Shown piece by piece: positions 43,557 to 54,399 of a DNA stretch of 64,000 nucleotides. The notes beneath the pieces are model-generated. The model was given only the letters and a program-made list of their open reading frames with translations. It searched no databases and was not told where the DNA came from. The first letter of the stretch is position 1. Each line of letters begins with the position of its first letter. Source of the stretch: a bacterium (lineage in GTDB: Bacteria > Oederibacteriota > Muellerivitia > Muellerivitales > Muellerivitaceae). The position numbers and the translations under genes were made by a program. The stretch lies in the NCBI GenBank assembly GCA_035549195.1, contig DASZRK010000020.1, positions 31,171-95,170 of the forward strand. The letters are read 5' to 3'.

Positions 43557-44615
43557 CTACTTGTTCACCTGGGCGTCGATGCTGATCTGGGTCATCTCCG
43601 GGTCATTGGTGGTGACAAGGACCTGGTCCTTCCCATCGCTGTCCTTGGGCAGGTCGCTGATACAGCTGACCACCACCGAATATTGGTCCTTGCCGTCCGG
43701 CCCGGTGGTCTTCACCACGTGGGGACGGGTCAGGTGATTGGCCGACTTCACGCTGCGGATGGCGAATCCGTTCGGATTGTCCGCCTGGAAGGTAACGGTC
43801 ACGGGCACATCCTGGTGGGGCGAAAAATAAAGGGTCTTGGGGTTGAACTGGACGTTGCCCCGGATCTCGCCGAGGACCGAGATGGTGAGCTCGGGTTTCT
43901 TGGGGCTGTCGGTCTTCACCAGGATCTCATCGGTGAACCCGCCGATGGTGAGGCCCTCGGACAGGTCGACCACCAGGGTCGCCCCGGAGCGGTGCTCGTT
44001 CGGGTCCTCAAAGGGCGTCAAGGAGGTGACGGTCACCGTCCCATTCTTCGGGGTGGCCGAAAGCACATGCAACGGGTGGTTGGGTTTCCCCAGGATCTTG
44101 ATGGTGGAGGTCCGTTTTTCGCCCTTCTTGACGCCGTAGAGGTAGAGGTGTTCGGAAGGCTGGATATCGATGTCCCGCACGACGGTCATGTCGAGCTTCA
44201 ACTGGAAATTGGGATTGGAGGGGTCGTTGCACGCGACCGTGATGATCTTGGTGGCGTGGCCGGGACGACCGGAGGTGTGGTAGGTGGCCTTGATCAGGAC
44301 CGGCTCACCCGGAGCGAAGGTCACCGGATAGCTGGGGGCCCCGCCCTTGACGTCGGCTTTTTGGGCGACCGCGGCCGTGCAGCCGCAGGAGGTGGAGACG
44401 CCGGTGACGATGAGCTTCCCGTGGCCTGTGTTCTTGCAATGGAACTCATGGGTGATGTCCGGCCCCTCGTCCACGTTCCCAAAATCGAAATTGGGACGGG
44501 CACAGGCGATCTTGGGGGCGTGCTTGGCGTCCACCACCGGGGTCGTCGAGGTTTGCTGGGCCCGAAGGGCCATGGGCGCGGCGATCAAAAGGCTCAAAAA
44601 AATACGGAATCTCAT
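43557..44615 (-). CDS. Secreted DUF1573 protein
   Basis: 352 residues. The signal peptide is MRFRIFLSLLIAAPMALRAQ. PNFDFGNVDEGPDITHEFHC (about 41-60) and VSTSCGCTAAVA are the DUF1573 signature, an immunoglobulin-like domain with a CGC motif; two more similar domains may follow, with DPSNPNFQLKLDM and GEIRGNVQFNPKTLYF. DUF1573 proteins are secreted and common in Bacteroidetes/Planctomycetes-type genomes; their function is not known. Confidence 0.85.
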   Translation of the reverse strand: MRFRIFLSLLIAAPMALRAQQTSTTPVVDAKHAPKIACARPNFDFGNVDEGPDITHEFHCKNTGHGKLIVTGVSTSCGCTAAVAQKADVKGGAPSYPVTFAPGEPVLIKATYHTSGRPGHATKIITVACNDPSNPNFQLKLDMTVVRDIDIQPSEHLYLYGVKKGEKRTSTIKILGKPNHPLHVLSATPKNGTVTVTSLTPFEDPNEHRSGATLVVDLSEGLTIGGFTDEILVKTDSPKKPELTISVLGEIRGNVQFNPKTLYFSPHQDVPVTVTFQADNPNGFAIRSVKSANHLTRPHVVKTTGPDGKDQYSVVVSCISDLPKDSDGKDQVLVTTNDPEMTQISIDAQVNK

Positions 44616-44774
44616 TTAAGGATCCTCCAAGGAACGGCGATTGGTCCAGAGAACGGGATGTTTCGGGGTTTATCCTAAGGTATTTCCCGGATTTTTTACC
44701 ACAAGTTAGGCCCATGCGGAAGCCATAAACCTGGGCAAAAACCCCAGGTCAAGGGTTAAACCGGTTCTTAGGTT

Positions 44775-45650
44775 TCAAAGGACCGAACCCCACAAGGCCA
44801 ACCCAATGGCAAAACCCATCGCCTGTTGGAACCATTCCTCGCCCAGCAATTCCCGGCGAACGCTCTCCCAGCCGAAACCCGCGAAAAGAACGGCGACCCA
44901 GGTCAAAAGGGAACCCTGCCACAACCCGATCAAGCCCTCCCCGCCCCAGATCCATCCGCCCAGGACCAGGAAGACGAAATTTAGACGCACCAAAGGAAAA
45001 GAAAGGTTCATCTTCCCGACGGGCGCCATCAACCCCAACAATAGGAAGACCGCCGCCCGGCCCCCGATCCAAAGGTCCCAAGCATCTTCGAAATTCCATT
45101 GAAGGTAGTAACGTCCCTGGAGGATGAGGAACCAAACCCCCGCGACCGCCAGGCCGCCCCAGCGGATCCAAGGGAGTGGGTCCCTTTTTTTGACCGGCAG
45201 TCCCAAGAAGGAAAATGGGAGCAGGAAGGAGATCTTGAAAAGCCAATCCAGCCCGCCCCACATCAGGGTTTGGACCCCCAAAAGGATCCGCCGGTCCCGG
45301 ACCCACAAGGTCAGGACCAAGGAAACGAGGAAGAGGAGGAGCCAAGAAAAAAAGCGCCCTTCCGGCATGGAAGCGATCTCCCAAAGCGCCCGGCTGGAAG
45401 CGAGCCAGACCATGGGGAGCAAGAAGGTCCAAAGGTCGCGCCGAAGGTAAGCCGAACGGTAAAGCAGGGCACCGAGGATGAGCAGGCTGGTTCCCTTGGC
45501 CAGGATCGGTCCGTTGAAGACCGGCCCATCCTTCGATCGAAGGTAGGCCCCCAAGACCCAAACCAGGAGCGATGCTCCAAGGGAGACCCACATCAGGGGA
45601 TCACGCAGGACCGGAAGACCGTTCGTCGCCGTCTTTTGTCCGTTTTTCAT
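44775..45650 (-). CDS. Hydrophobic membrane protein, unknown
   Basis: 291 residues with about eight membrane helices and few charged residues outside short loops (RSKDGPVFNGP, RDRRILLG, KKRDPLPW). No family recognised; it resembles neither a transporter nor an enzyme with clear motifs. It faces away from the outer-membrane protein gene. Confidence 0.65.
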   Translation of the reverse strand: MKNGQKTATNGLPVLRDPLMWVSLGASLLVWVLGAYLRSKDGPVFNGPILAKGTSLLILGALLYRSAYLRRDLWTFLLPMVWLASSRALWEIASMPEGRFFSWLLLFLVSLVLTLWVRDRRILLGVQTLMWGGLDWLFKISFLLPFSFLGLPVKKRDPLPWIRWGGLAVAGVWFLILQGRYYLQWNFEDAWDLWIGGRAAVFLLLGLMAPVGKMNLSFPLVRLNFVFLVLGGWIWGGEGLIGLWQGSLLTWVAVLFAGFGWESVRRELLGEEWFQQAMGFAIGLALWGSVL

Positions 45651-45773
45651 GCCTGGATTCTAGCAAGTGGCCGACCAAGGCCTAAAGGACAAAGGGTGTC
45701 CGGCCCTTTGTTGATTTGGCCCCCACCCAAGGTTAAGATGAAAAAGGTCCAAAACCTGGATCCTGGAAGGACA

Positions 45774-46922
45774 ATGAAAAAACAACACCTTTACGCCGCC
45801 CTTTTCCTTTGTCTCCCCCTCCCTCTCCTGGGCCAAGAGGCCCACAGTCAAGCCATCGGCGGCGCCACTTCGGCGGCCCCCATGGGCGTTTTCTCCCCGA
45901 TCTGGAACCCGGCGTTCCTGGTCATTCCGGACGATAACAACATGGCCTGGTCGGTCGGTTCCGGCTTCACGGCCTATGACACGTCCAACACCAACAACGC
46001 CATCCTCCATTTCGTCCCGGATGACGCCCGGGGCGGCTCCGAGGATCCCGTCCTGCGGTCCCAAGATTATGAGGGGATCTTCTCGGTCCGTTACCAGGCC
46101 ATGGCCGGCGCGGTCCATTACGAAAAGACCCTGGCCTATTCCGGCTCCCAAGGCACCCTTCAATTTTTCCATGACCGCGACCAAGCGTCCCTTTCCGCCA
46201 CGCCTTATAGCCTGGGACTTTCCCAGACCTCCCGTGAGATCGCCACCCTTGTGTTGGCCTACGGGTCCATGCTCCCCTTGGGGAGCAGCCAGGCCTTTTC
46301 GATCGGCGGGAACCTCAAATATCACGATGGATTGACCTACGAGCAGATCAACATGTCAGGAACCTATACCCATGGTTCCCTCACCGGCTATACCTTCACT
46401 AAAACGACCTCCAGCGCCGGGTCCGGTTTGAGCGTGGACATGGGGCTCTTCACCCGCTTATCGGATTCCTTTCAAATGGGCTTCGTGATCGAGAACATCG
46501 AATCCAATTTCAACTGGCAAGCCCAACAACAGACCTATCAACTGGACCAAACCACCGGGGCCGAAAGCAAGGTCGGGAACCCGACCAATATCCAGGTCAG
46601 CGATCCTTTTCCCTACACCACCAAGCTGGGCGTGGACCTGACCCCGCCGGAAAAGAACACAGGGATCGAAGCGGAGGTCGCCTGGTCCCAAGGCCAGACC
46701 CGCTGGCACGTCGGCCTGGAACACTATTATCCGGAGACCAACCTGGTGGTCCGTCTGGGCACCTTCGCCGACCAGGTCTCGAACCAGCAAATGTGGTGTT
46801 TTGGGGTGGGTTACATCCAGAAGAACTTCAATGTCGACGTTTCCTTCGTCACCCGCAGCATCCCCGACCTGCAGAACTCCGTCGGCCTGGGCGGCGGCAT
46901 CGACGCAGCGGTCAGGTTCTAA
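45774..46922 (+). CDS. Outer-membrane beta-barrel protein
   Basis: 382 residues from ATG at 45774 with GGAAGGA before it. The signal MKKQHLYAALFLCLPLPLLG ends near residue 20. The rest alternates polar and hydrophobic residues with many Gly, Ser, Tyr and Phe, as barrels do, and ends in AAVRF, with the terminal Phe needed for barrel insertion. NPAFLVIPDDNNM near the start is like PorV/long-chain fatty acid transporter-type barrels (GxxxPxWNPA). Substrate unknown. Confidence 0.7.
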   Translation: MKKQHLYAALFLCLPLPLLGQEAHSQAIGGATSAAPMGVFSPIWNPAFLVIPDDNNMAWSVGSGFTAYDTSNTNNAILHFVPDDARGGSEDPVLRSQDYEGIFSVRYQAMAGAVHYEKTLAYSGSQGTLQFFHDRDQASLSATPYSLGLSQTSREIATLVLAYGSMLPLGSSQAFSIGGNLKYHDGLTYEQINMSGTYTHGSLTGYTFTKTTSSAGSGLSVDMGLFTRLSDSFQMGFVIENIESNFNWQAQQQTYQLDQTTGAESKVGNPTNIQVSDPFPYTTKLGVDLTPPEKNTGIEAEVAWSQGQTRWHVGLEHYYPETNLVVRLGTFADQVSNQQMWCFGVGYIQKNFNVDVSFVTRSIPDLQNSVGLGGGIDAAVRF

Positions 46923-46935
46923 GGTCCCTGTAGGT

Positions 46936-48027
46936 TCAGTTCTTCCCTTTTCGTCCCATCATGTCCAGCGCCACTGCGATGATCAGGATGCTCCCCTTGA
47001 TGATGGGCTGCCAGAAAGCTTCGGTGTTCATGAGGCTCATGCCGTTGTCGAGGGACGCCATGACGAGCCCTCCCACGATGGCGCCCCAGACCGTCCCCCT
47101 CCCGCCCATGAGGGAGGTCCCTCCGATGACGGCCGCGGCGATGGCGTCCAGTTCCATCATGCGCCCCGCGTCCGAGGTGGCGGCCCCCACCCGGGCGGTC
47201 AAGACGATGCCCGCGACCCCCACCATGGCCCCCATCAAGGTGAAGGTCATCACGATGTGCCGTTTGATGTCGATGCCCGAATAAAAAGCCGCTTCCGCGT
47301 TCCCCCCGATGGCGTAAAGGTGCCGGCCGAAGGGCGTTTGGGTGGCCAGGATCGAGAAAAGGGCGGCCAACAGGATCATCAAGAGCACCGGGATGGGGAT
47401 GCCCTCATAAAGGTTCAGGATCGTGATGAAAAGCGCGACCAGGGCCGCCAATCCCCCCCATTTCAACCGGCCCAACCCTTTCGCCTTCAGCGCGAGGAAA
47501 AGAAGCACCACGACCGCGGCCACCATCAATCCCCATCCGACCGTCTTGTGGATATAGGCCTGTCCTACATAGAGGAAATCGGGCGAGGGGCTGATGGCCA
47601 CGCCACCGGTCATCCCCAGCAAGGCTCCCTGAAAGATGAGCATGCCGCCCAAGGTCACAATGAAGGGAGGGATGTTGAACCAGGTGACCAGATGCCCTTG
47701 AAGATGCCCCAGGAGCGCCCCCAGGAGCAGGGTGGATAAGAAGGTGGCCCCCAGGGGCCATCCCTGGGTCACATAGAGATAGGCCGAGACCGCGCCCAGG
47801 AACCCCGTCATGGCCCCCACCGACAGGTCGATCTGCCCGGCCACGATGACCAGCACCATTCCGATGGCCAGGATGGAGGTGACCGCCATTTGCCGCATCA
47901 AGAGCGAAAGGTTGCGGGGCTGGAGGAAGATGCCGTCCGTCGTGATGGAAAAGATGATCCAGATGAGGAGCAGGGCCCCCACCATGGTCAAGGCCCGCCA
48001 GGGGACCTGCGTCTTGGTTTCTTTCAT
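46936..48027 (-). CDS. xylH: Sugar ABC transporter permease, XylH type
   Basis: 363 residues, about ten membrane helices, from ATG at 48027 overlapping the ATPase stop. AVTSILAIGMVLVIVAGQID near 48-68 is the family signature, and GRGTVWGAIVGGLVMASLDN follows near the end. It forms the channel of a monosaccharide importer of the CUT2 class. With the ATPase (48024) and binding protein (49688) it makes a complete xylFGH-like system; the pentose identity is inferred. Confidence 0.88.
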   Translation of the reverse strand: MKETKTQVPWRALTMVGALLLIWIIFSITTDGIFLQPRNLSLLMRQMAVTSILAIGMVLVIVAGQIDLSVGAMTGFLGAVSAYLYVTQGWPLGATFLSTLLLGALLGHLQGHLVTWFNIPPFIVTLGGMLIFQGALLGMTGGVAISPSPDFLYVGQAYIHKTVGWGLMVAAVVVLLFLALKAKGLGRLKWGGLAALVALFITILNLYEGIPIPVLLMILLAALFSILATQTPFGRHLYAIGGNAEAAFYSGIDIKRHIVMTFTLMGAMVGVAGIVLTARVGAATSDAGRMMELDAIAAAVIGGTSLMGGRGTVWGAIVGGLVMASLDNGMSLMNTEAFWQPIIKGSILIIAVALDMMGRKGKN

Positions 48028-49565
48028 CCCGATACCCCTTTTTTGTTTTTGTGGCCCTTCAATGCCGCCGCGGCCAGGACCCGTTCCGGGGTCGCCTGTC
48101 CGGCCTTCAGTTCCGCGGCCATCCGGCCCTGGTTCAGGACCAGCACCCGGTGGCTCAACCCCAATATCTCGGGTAGATCGGAAGAGACCAGGACGATGCC
48201 GATCCCCTGTCCCGCCAATTGCCCCATCAGCTCATAGATCTCCGCCTTGGCCCCCACGTCGATCCCCCGGGTGGGCTCGTCCAGGAAGAGGACCCTTGGC
48301 TTGGTCATCAACCATTTGCCCAGGACCACCTTTTGCTGGTTCCCGCCGGAGAGCTTGTTGACCCAGACGCTTAAGGACGGCGTCTTGATCCGCATGGCCG
48401 CGACCTGAGTGCCGCACTCGGCCAGGATCCGGGAGTGGTCGAGGAACCCATGCCGGACCAGGCGGCGCATGGTGGCCAGGATGAGGTTCTCCTCCACCGT
48501 GCTTTCCAGGACAAGCCCGAAACGCTTGCGGTCCTCACTGACCAGGGCGACCCCGGCCTCGATGGCCTTTTGGGGCGAATGGAAAAGCGGATGGGACTTT
48601 CCTTCCACCCACAAGGACCCCTGGGTCCGGCCCCGGGCGGCCCCGAATAGGGAGCTCAGGAGGGCGGTCCGGCCCGACCCCATGAGCCCGGCGATGCCCA
48701 GCACTTCCCCTGCCTTCACGTCGAAAGACACGTCGCACACCACGTAACGGCCCGGATTGGCCGGGTCCTCCACCGAGAAATCCTTCACCCCCAGGAGGGT
48801 CTTTCCCGCCCGGGTCTTGGGCCTGGGATAGAGGTTCTTCACCTTCCGGCCCACCATGTGGGAAATGATGGTCATCTGGCTCAATTTGGCCATGGGTTGG
48901 GTCGTGATGGACCGTCCGTCGCGAAGAACCGTGACCCGGTCCGCGATCCGGCCGACTTCCTCCAGCCGGTGGCTGATATAGATGGAGGAAACACCCTGAC
49001 GGCGAAGCTGTTTGAGGAACTCCAGGAGACGCTTCGCGTCCGATTCGGTCAGGGCGGCCGTCGGTTCGTCGAGCACCAGGATCCGGGCCTTTTTCGAAAG
49101 GGCCTTGGCGATCTCGATCATCTGTTGCTGGCCGATCCCCAACTCCCTGACCGGAAGCATCGGGTCGATCGAAAGGCCCACCAGGTCCAGGGCCCTTCGC
49201 GCTTCCCGGAGCACGGCATCCCACTGGATGAACCCGCCTCGTTCGGGCCAACGGCCCAAAAGGAGGTTCTCAGCCACCGACATCTCGGGGACCAGGGCCA
49301 GTTCCTGGGCGATGAGGGCGATGCCCTTCTCTTCGGACCCTCCCAGGTCCTTGAAATGAACGATCTGGCCGTCGAGCCGGACCTCCCCGCCGTAGGACCC
49401 GGCCGGGTGGTAGCCGCAGAGGATCTTGATGAGGGTGCTTTTCCCCGCGCCGTTCTCGCCGCAAAGGGCGTGGATCTCACCCTTTTGGAGGTCGAAGGAC
49501 ACTCCATCCAGGGCCTTCACCCCGGGGAATTCCTTCGTTATGTTCTTAAGTTCAAGGAGCGACAT
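48024..49565 (-). CDS. xylG: Sugar ABC transporter ATPase, XylG type
   Basis: 513 residues with two ABC domains, as in CUT2 systems. First: GENGAGKSTLIKIL, then ELGIGQQQMIEIAKAL and VLDEPTAAL. Second: a degenerate GLMGSGRTALLSSL, then LSGGNQQKVVLGKWL and LFLDEPTRGID. The second Walker A lacks the usual GKS and has GRT, as is common in this class. It energises uptake with XylH and XylF. Confidence 0.9.
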   Translation of the reverse strand: MSLLELKNITKEFPGVKALDGVSFDLQKGEIHALCGENGAGKSTLIKILCGYHPAGSYGGEVRLDGQIVHFKDLGGSEEKGIALIAQELALVPEMSVAENLLLGRWPERGGFIQWDAVLREARRALDLVGLSIDPMLPVRELGIGQQQMIEIAKALSKKARILVLDEPTAALTESDAKRLLEFLKQLRRQGVSSIYISHRLEEVGRIADRVTVLRDGRSITTQPMAKLSQMTIISHMVGRKVKNLYPRPKTRAGKTLLGVKDFSVEDPANPGRYVVCDVSFDVKAGEVLGIAGLMGSGRTALLSSLFGAARGRTQGSLWVEGKSHPLFHSPQKAIEAGVALVSEDRKRFGLVLESTVEENLILATMRRLVRHGFLDHSRILAECGTQVAAMRIKTPSLSVWVNKLSGGNQQKVVLGKWLMTKPRVLFLDEPTRGIDVGAKAEIYELMGQLAGQGIGIVLVSSDLPEILGLSHRVLVLNQGRMAAELKAGQATPERVLAAAALKGHKNKKGVSG

Positions 49566-49575
49566 AAAACCTTTG

Positions 49576-49683
49576 ACCGCGAAGTCGCGAAAAAAGCGAA
49601 GCTAGCGAAAAAACACCGGCCCGGCTCCGGAAGCTGCAAAATGGAAGATCTTCCTCATTCGCGTCTTCGCTTCTTCGCGGTGA
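49576..49683. repeat. GCGAAG-type palindromic intergenic repeat
   Basis: ACCGCGAAGTCGCGAA...GCGAAG on the left is answered by CGCGTCTTCGCTTCTTCGCGGT on the right. It lies in the gap between xylF and xylG. Elements of the same make-up are at 54298 and 63711. Confidence 0.7.
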
Positions 49684-49687
49684 AGGA

Positions 49688-50695
49688 TCACTTTTTATAA
49701 ACATCCTCTTTTTTCTGGAAACCGTCGGCGATGACGGTGGCGTCCAGGTTGTCCTTGTCCACTTGGATGGTGGGCAGGAGGATGGACGGTACATCGATCT
49801 TGCCGTTGTTGACCTTGGAGGTCGCCTCGGTCACCGGCTTTTTGAGGGCCATGGCCACCGCCACCTCGGCCGCCTTATCGGCGAGCTTGGCGAGGGGCTT
49901 GTAGACCGTCATGCTCTGGGTACCCTGGACGATTCGTTGGCAGGCGGCCAGGTCCGCGTCCTGGCCCGTGACCAGCACCTTCCCCGCCAGCTTCTGTTCG
50001 TTCAAGGCCTGGATGGCGCCCCCGGCGGTGCCGTCATTGGACACGATGATGGCGTCGATCTTGTTGTTGTTCTTGGTGAGCGCGTTCTCGGTGATCTTCA
50101 AGGCCTCATTGGGCTGCCAATCCTTGGCCCACTGGTCCCCCACGATCTTGATATCGCCCCGGGCGATGTAGGGTTTCAACACGCTCATCTGGCCGTTGCG
50201 CACCAGGACGGCGTTGTTGTCCGTCGGGGCCCCGCCGATGAGGAGATACCGCCCTTGGGGCTTGTGCTTGACCGCGTAATCGGCCTGTTGCACCCCCACC
50301 TGGTAGGGATCGAGGGTCACGTAAAGGTCCAGGTCGCAGTTCCGGATGAGCCGGTCATAGGCGATGACGGGCACGCCCGATTTATGGGCCGATTCCACGA
50401 TGGTGGCCGAGCTCTTGCCGTCGTGCGGGACAACGACCAGGACGTTCACGCCCTGGGTCAGGAGGTTCTCCGCCTGGGAATTCTGCAGGGCATCGTCCGA
50501 ATTGGCCGCCTGGACCAGCACTTCGGCGCCCAAGGACTTGGCCTTCGCCACGAAAAGGTCCCGGTCGTGCTGCCAGCGTTCCTCCTTGAGGGTGTCGAGG
50601 GACAGGCCGATCTTGATGCCGCCTGAATCGTGCTTCCCGCAACCGGACAGGAATAGGGCCGTCAAAGCGATGACCGACACGAGCTTGGATCTCAT
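49688..50695 (-). CDS. xylF: Sugar-binding lipoprotein, XylF type
   Basis: 335 residues from ATG at 50695 (the frame continues upstream without need). A lipoprotein signal, SVIALTALFLSGC, anchors it. KIGLSLDTLKEERWQHDRDL and VLVQAANSDDALQNSQAENL are typical of D-xylose and related CUT2 binding proteins, as are GVPVIAYDRLIRNCDLDLYV and IIVSNDGTAGGAIQALN. It captures the sugar outside the inner membrane for XylGH. A palindromic repeat separates it from xylG. Confidence 0.9.
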   Translation of the reverse strand: MRSKLVSVIALTALFLSGCGKHDSGGIKIGLSLDTLKEERWQHDRDLFVAKAKSLGAEVLVQAANSDDALQNSQAENLLTQGVNVLVVVPHDGKSSATIVESAHKSGVPVIAYDRLIRNCDLDLYVTLDPYQVGVQQADYAVKHKPQGRYLLIGGAPTDNNAVLVRNGQMSVLKPYIARGDIKIVGDQWAKDWQPNEALKITENALTKNNNKIDAIIVSNDGTAGGAIQALNEQKLAGKVLVTGQDADLAACQRIVQGTQSMTVYKPLAKLADKAAEVAVAMALKKPVTEATSKVNNGKIDVPSILLPTIQVDKDNLDATVIADGFQKKEDVYKK

Positions 50696-50844
50696 AGGAC
50701 CTCCCAGTGGTTTTTGTCGGGCCCAATTATAGACCCGGGGGCATCGGCCCGCCCTTTCATTTTCTTTTAACGTTCCTTGGCTGGTGTTGCTCCGCATTCG
50801 ATTTTATAATTTTCAGGTTACCACCTCGCGTCCATCCGGAACCC

Positions 50845-51876
50845 ATGGCCCAGATCGACCCCTACCTCCAGAGCTGCGTCGAATGTAAAGGCTCGGACCT
50901 TCATGTGTCCTCCGGTTCCCCCGTCTACGTGCGCCAGTTGGGCCGTTTGAGCCCCATCACCGAACCCATGCCCCCCGAGGCCTGCGAGGCCCTGATCTTC
51001 GAGATCCTCGACCCCGCGATCCAGGAGAAGGTCCGCGAGGAATGGGAGGTGGACACCTCCTACACCATGCCCAACGGGGAGCGGTTCCGGGTGAACGCCT
51101 ACCGGCAGCGCAAGGGCTGGGACGCGGTCTTCCGCCATTTCAGTTCCGTCGTCCCCACCCTGGATGGGTTGGGCCTCCCGCCCATCCTGAAGAAATTCTC
51201 CGACTCGAACCAAGGGCTCATCCTCATCACCGGCCCCGGCCGCTCGGGCAAATCCACCACCTGCGCCGCCCTGGTGGACCACATGAACAGCGAGAGCGAC
51301 GAGCACATCATCACCATCGAGGACCCGATCGAATATATCCATAAGCGGAAGCTGTCCCTGGTCAATCAGCGCAGCGTCGGTCCCCACACCAAGAGCTTCT
51401 CGGCGGCCCTGCGCAGCGCCTTGCGGGAGGACCCGGACATCATCATGGTGGGCGAGATGCGGGACTACGAGACCATGAGCCTGGCCCTGACCGCCTCCGA
51501 GACGGGACACCTGGTCATCGGGACCCTCCACACCGGTTCCGCCGCCGCCACCATTTCCCGGGTCATCAATCTCTTCCCCGCCGCTGAACGCTCCCAGGCC
51601 GTGGCCAGCCTCTCCGAAAGCCTGGTGGGTATCGTCTCCCAGCGGCTCCTGGTGGACGCCCTGGGGATGAACATGGTGCCCGCCTTCGAGATCCTGGTGA
51701 ACTCGCTGGCCATGGCCAATACCATCCGGTCCGAGGAATACCACAAGATCCCTTCCATGATCGCCACCGGGGCCTCGCAGGGCATGCAGACCATGGCCGC
51801 CTCCTTGGCCCAGTTGGTGGCGGCGAAAAAGATCACCCAGGCCCAGGCCGACGAGATCCTCGCGGAGGAAAGCTGA
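50845..51876 (+). CDS. PilT/PilU-family pilus ATPase, first copy
   Basis: 343 residues. LQSCVECKGSDLHVSSGSPV is the N-terminal domain start. Walker A is GPGRSGKST (130-138) and the Asp and Walker B boxes follow; IMVGEMRDYETMSLALTASE and VIGTLHTGSAA are the PilT family segments. Such ATPases pull in type IV pili. Walker A differs slightly from the usual GPTGSGKST. The stop overlaps the next gene's start by one base, so the two are coupled. It may be the PilU-like partner. Confidence 0.85.
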   Translation: MAQIDPYLQSCVECKGSDLHVSSGSPVYVRQLGRLSPITEPMPPEACEALIFEILDPAIQEKVREEWEVDTSYTMPNGERFRVNAYRQRKGWDAVFRHFSSVVPTLDGLGLPPILKKFSDSNQGLILITGPGRSGKSTTCAALVDHMNSESDEHIITIEDPIEYIHKRKLSLVNQRSVGPHTKSFSAALRSALREDPDIIMVGEMRDYETMSLALTASETGHLVIGTLHTGSAAATISRVINLFPAAERSQAVASLSESLVGIVSQRLLVDALGMNMVPAFEILVNSLAMANTIRSEEYHKIPSMIATGASQGMQTMAASLAQLVAAKKITQAQADEILAEES

Positions 51877-52961
51877 TGTCCACCATCGACGGCCTTTTCC
51901 AAAAGATGGTCGGCCTCAAAGCCTCCGACCTGCACCTGACCATCGGCAACCCTCCCCTCATCCGCGCCAAGGGGGAACTGGTGCCCTTGGAGGAATGGAT
52001 CCTGACGCAGGACATGATGCACGGGCTGCTTTACGAGACCATGACACCGGAACAATGGGAAGTGGCCTGGGTGCGGCGCGACTATGACTACGCCTATGAA
52101 GTTCCCGGCCTGGCCCGCTTCCGTTCCAATGTCTTCTTCAACCAACAGGGCATGGCGGCGGTCTTTCGGACCATCCCGACCAAGATCCTGACCCTCGAGG
52201 AGTTAGGCATGCCCCCGGTGGTCAAGACATTGGCCAAGGTCAAACGGGGCCTCATCCTAGTCACCGGACCCACGGGAAGCGGTAAATCCACCACCCTGGC
52301 GGGGGTGATCGACGAGATCAACGGAACCCGGGAGGCCAACATCCTCACGATCGAGGATCCCATCGAGTTCGTCCATCCGGTCAAGAAGTGCAAGATCACC
52401 CAGCGGGAGGTCCACCGCGACACCCATTCCTTCAAGGCGGCGCTACGGTCCTCCATGCGGCAGGACCCGGATATCATCCTGGTGGGGGAAATGCGCGATT
52501 ATGAGACCATTTCGCTCGCCATCTCGGCGGCCGAGATGGGGGTTTTGGTCTTCGGGACCCTGCATACCAACTCAGCGGCCAAGACCGTGGACCGCATCAT
52601 CAATGTCTTCCCTCCCGATGAACGGGAAATGGCCCGGGGGGCCCTGGCCGCCAGCGTGAAGGGCATCGTGGCCCAACAGCTCTGCCCCACCAAGGACGGC
52701 AAGGGCCGTTGCGCGGCGGTGGAGATATTGGTCTATGAGAAGAGCCTACCCAACCTCATCCGTACCGGCAAGGTCTCGGGGTTGAACTCCCTCATCGAGT
52801 TGAACTCCAAGGCCGGGATGCAGACCATGGACCAATGCCTGATGAGGTATTTCGAGGAAGGCCGGATCACCGCCGAGCAGGCCTATCTGAAGGCCAACGA
52901 GAAAAAGAAGTTCCAGCCATTGATGGAAAAAGAACAAGCCGAAGCTAACAAGTCCGCCTGA
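51876..52961 (+). CDS. pilT: PilT-family pilus retraction ATPase, second copy
   Basis: 361 residues. SDLHLTIGNPPLIRAKGELV begins the N-terminal domain; Walker A GPTGSGKST is at 131-139, ILTIEDPIEFVH and ILVGEMRDYETISLAISAAE follow, and the AAEMGVLVFGTLHT block is typical. It probably drives pilus retraction (twitching or surface sensing), together with the coupled first copy. No pilin or assembly genes are in view. A terminator follows. Confidence 0.9.
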   Translation: MSTIDGLFQKMVGLKASDLHLTIGNPPLIRAKGELVPLEEWILTQDMMHGLLYETMTPEQWEVAWVRRDYDYAYEVPGLARFRSNVFFNQQGMAAVFRTIPTKILTLEELGMPPVVKTLAKVKRGLILVTGPTGSGKSTTLAGVIDEINGTREANILTIEDPIEFVHPVKKCKITQREVHRDTHSFKAALRSSMRQDPDIILVGEMRDYETISLAISAAEMGVLVFGTLHTNSAAKTVDRIINVFPPDEREMARGALAASVKGIVAQQLCPTKDGKGRCAAVEILVYEKSLPNLIRTGKVSGLNSLIELNSKAGMQTMDQCLMRYFEEGRITAEQAYLKANEKKKFQPLMEKEQAEANKSA

Positions 52962-52967
52962 AACAAA

Positions 52968-52998
52968 AAAGGCGGGCCCGTCCGGGCCCGCCTTTCAC
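52968..52998. terminator. Rho-independent terminator after pilT
   Basis: GGCGGGCCC pairs with GGGCCCGCC around a GTCC loop, with A run before and TTT after. It lies between the convergent pilT and ahcY genes and can serve both. Confidence 0.85.
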
Positions 52999-53019
52999 TC
53001 CAATCTTTTAGAGACCCGC

Positions 53020-54394
<1,375 letters not shown>

Positions 54395-54399
54395 AAAAA

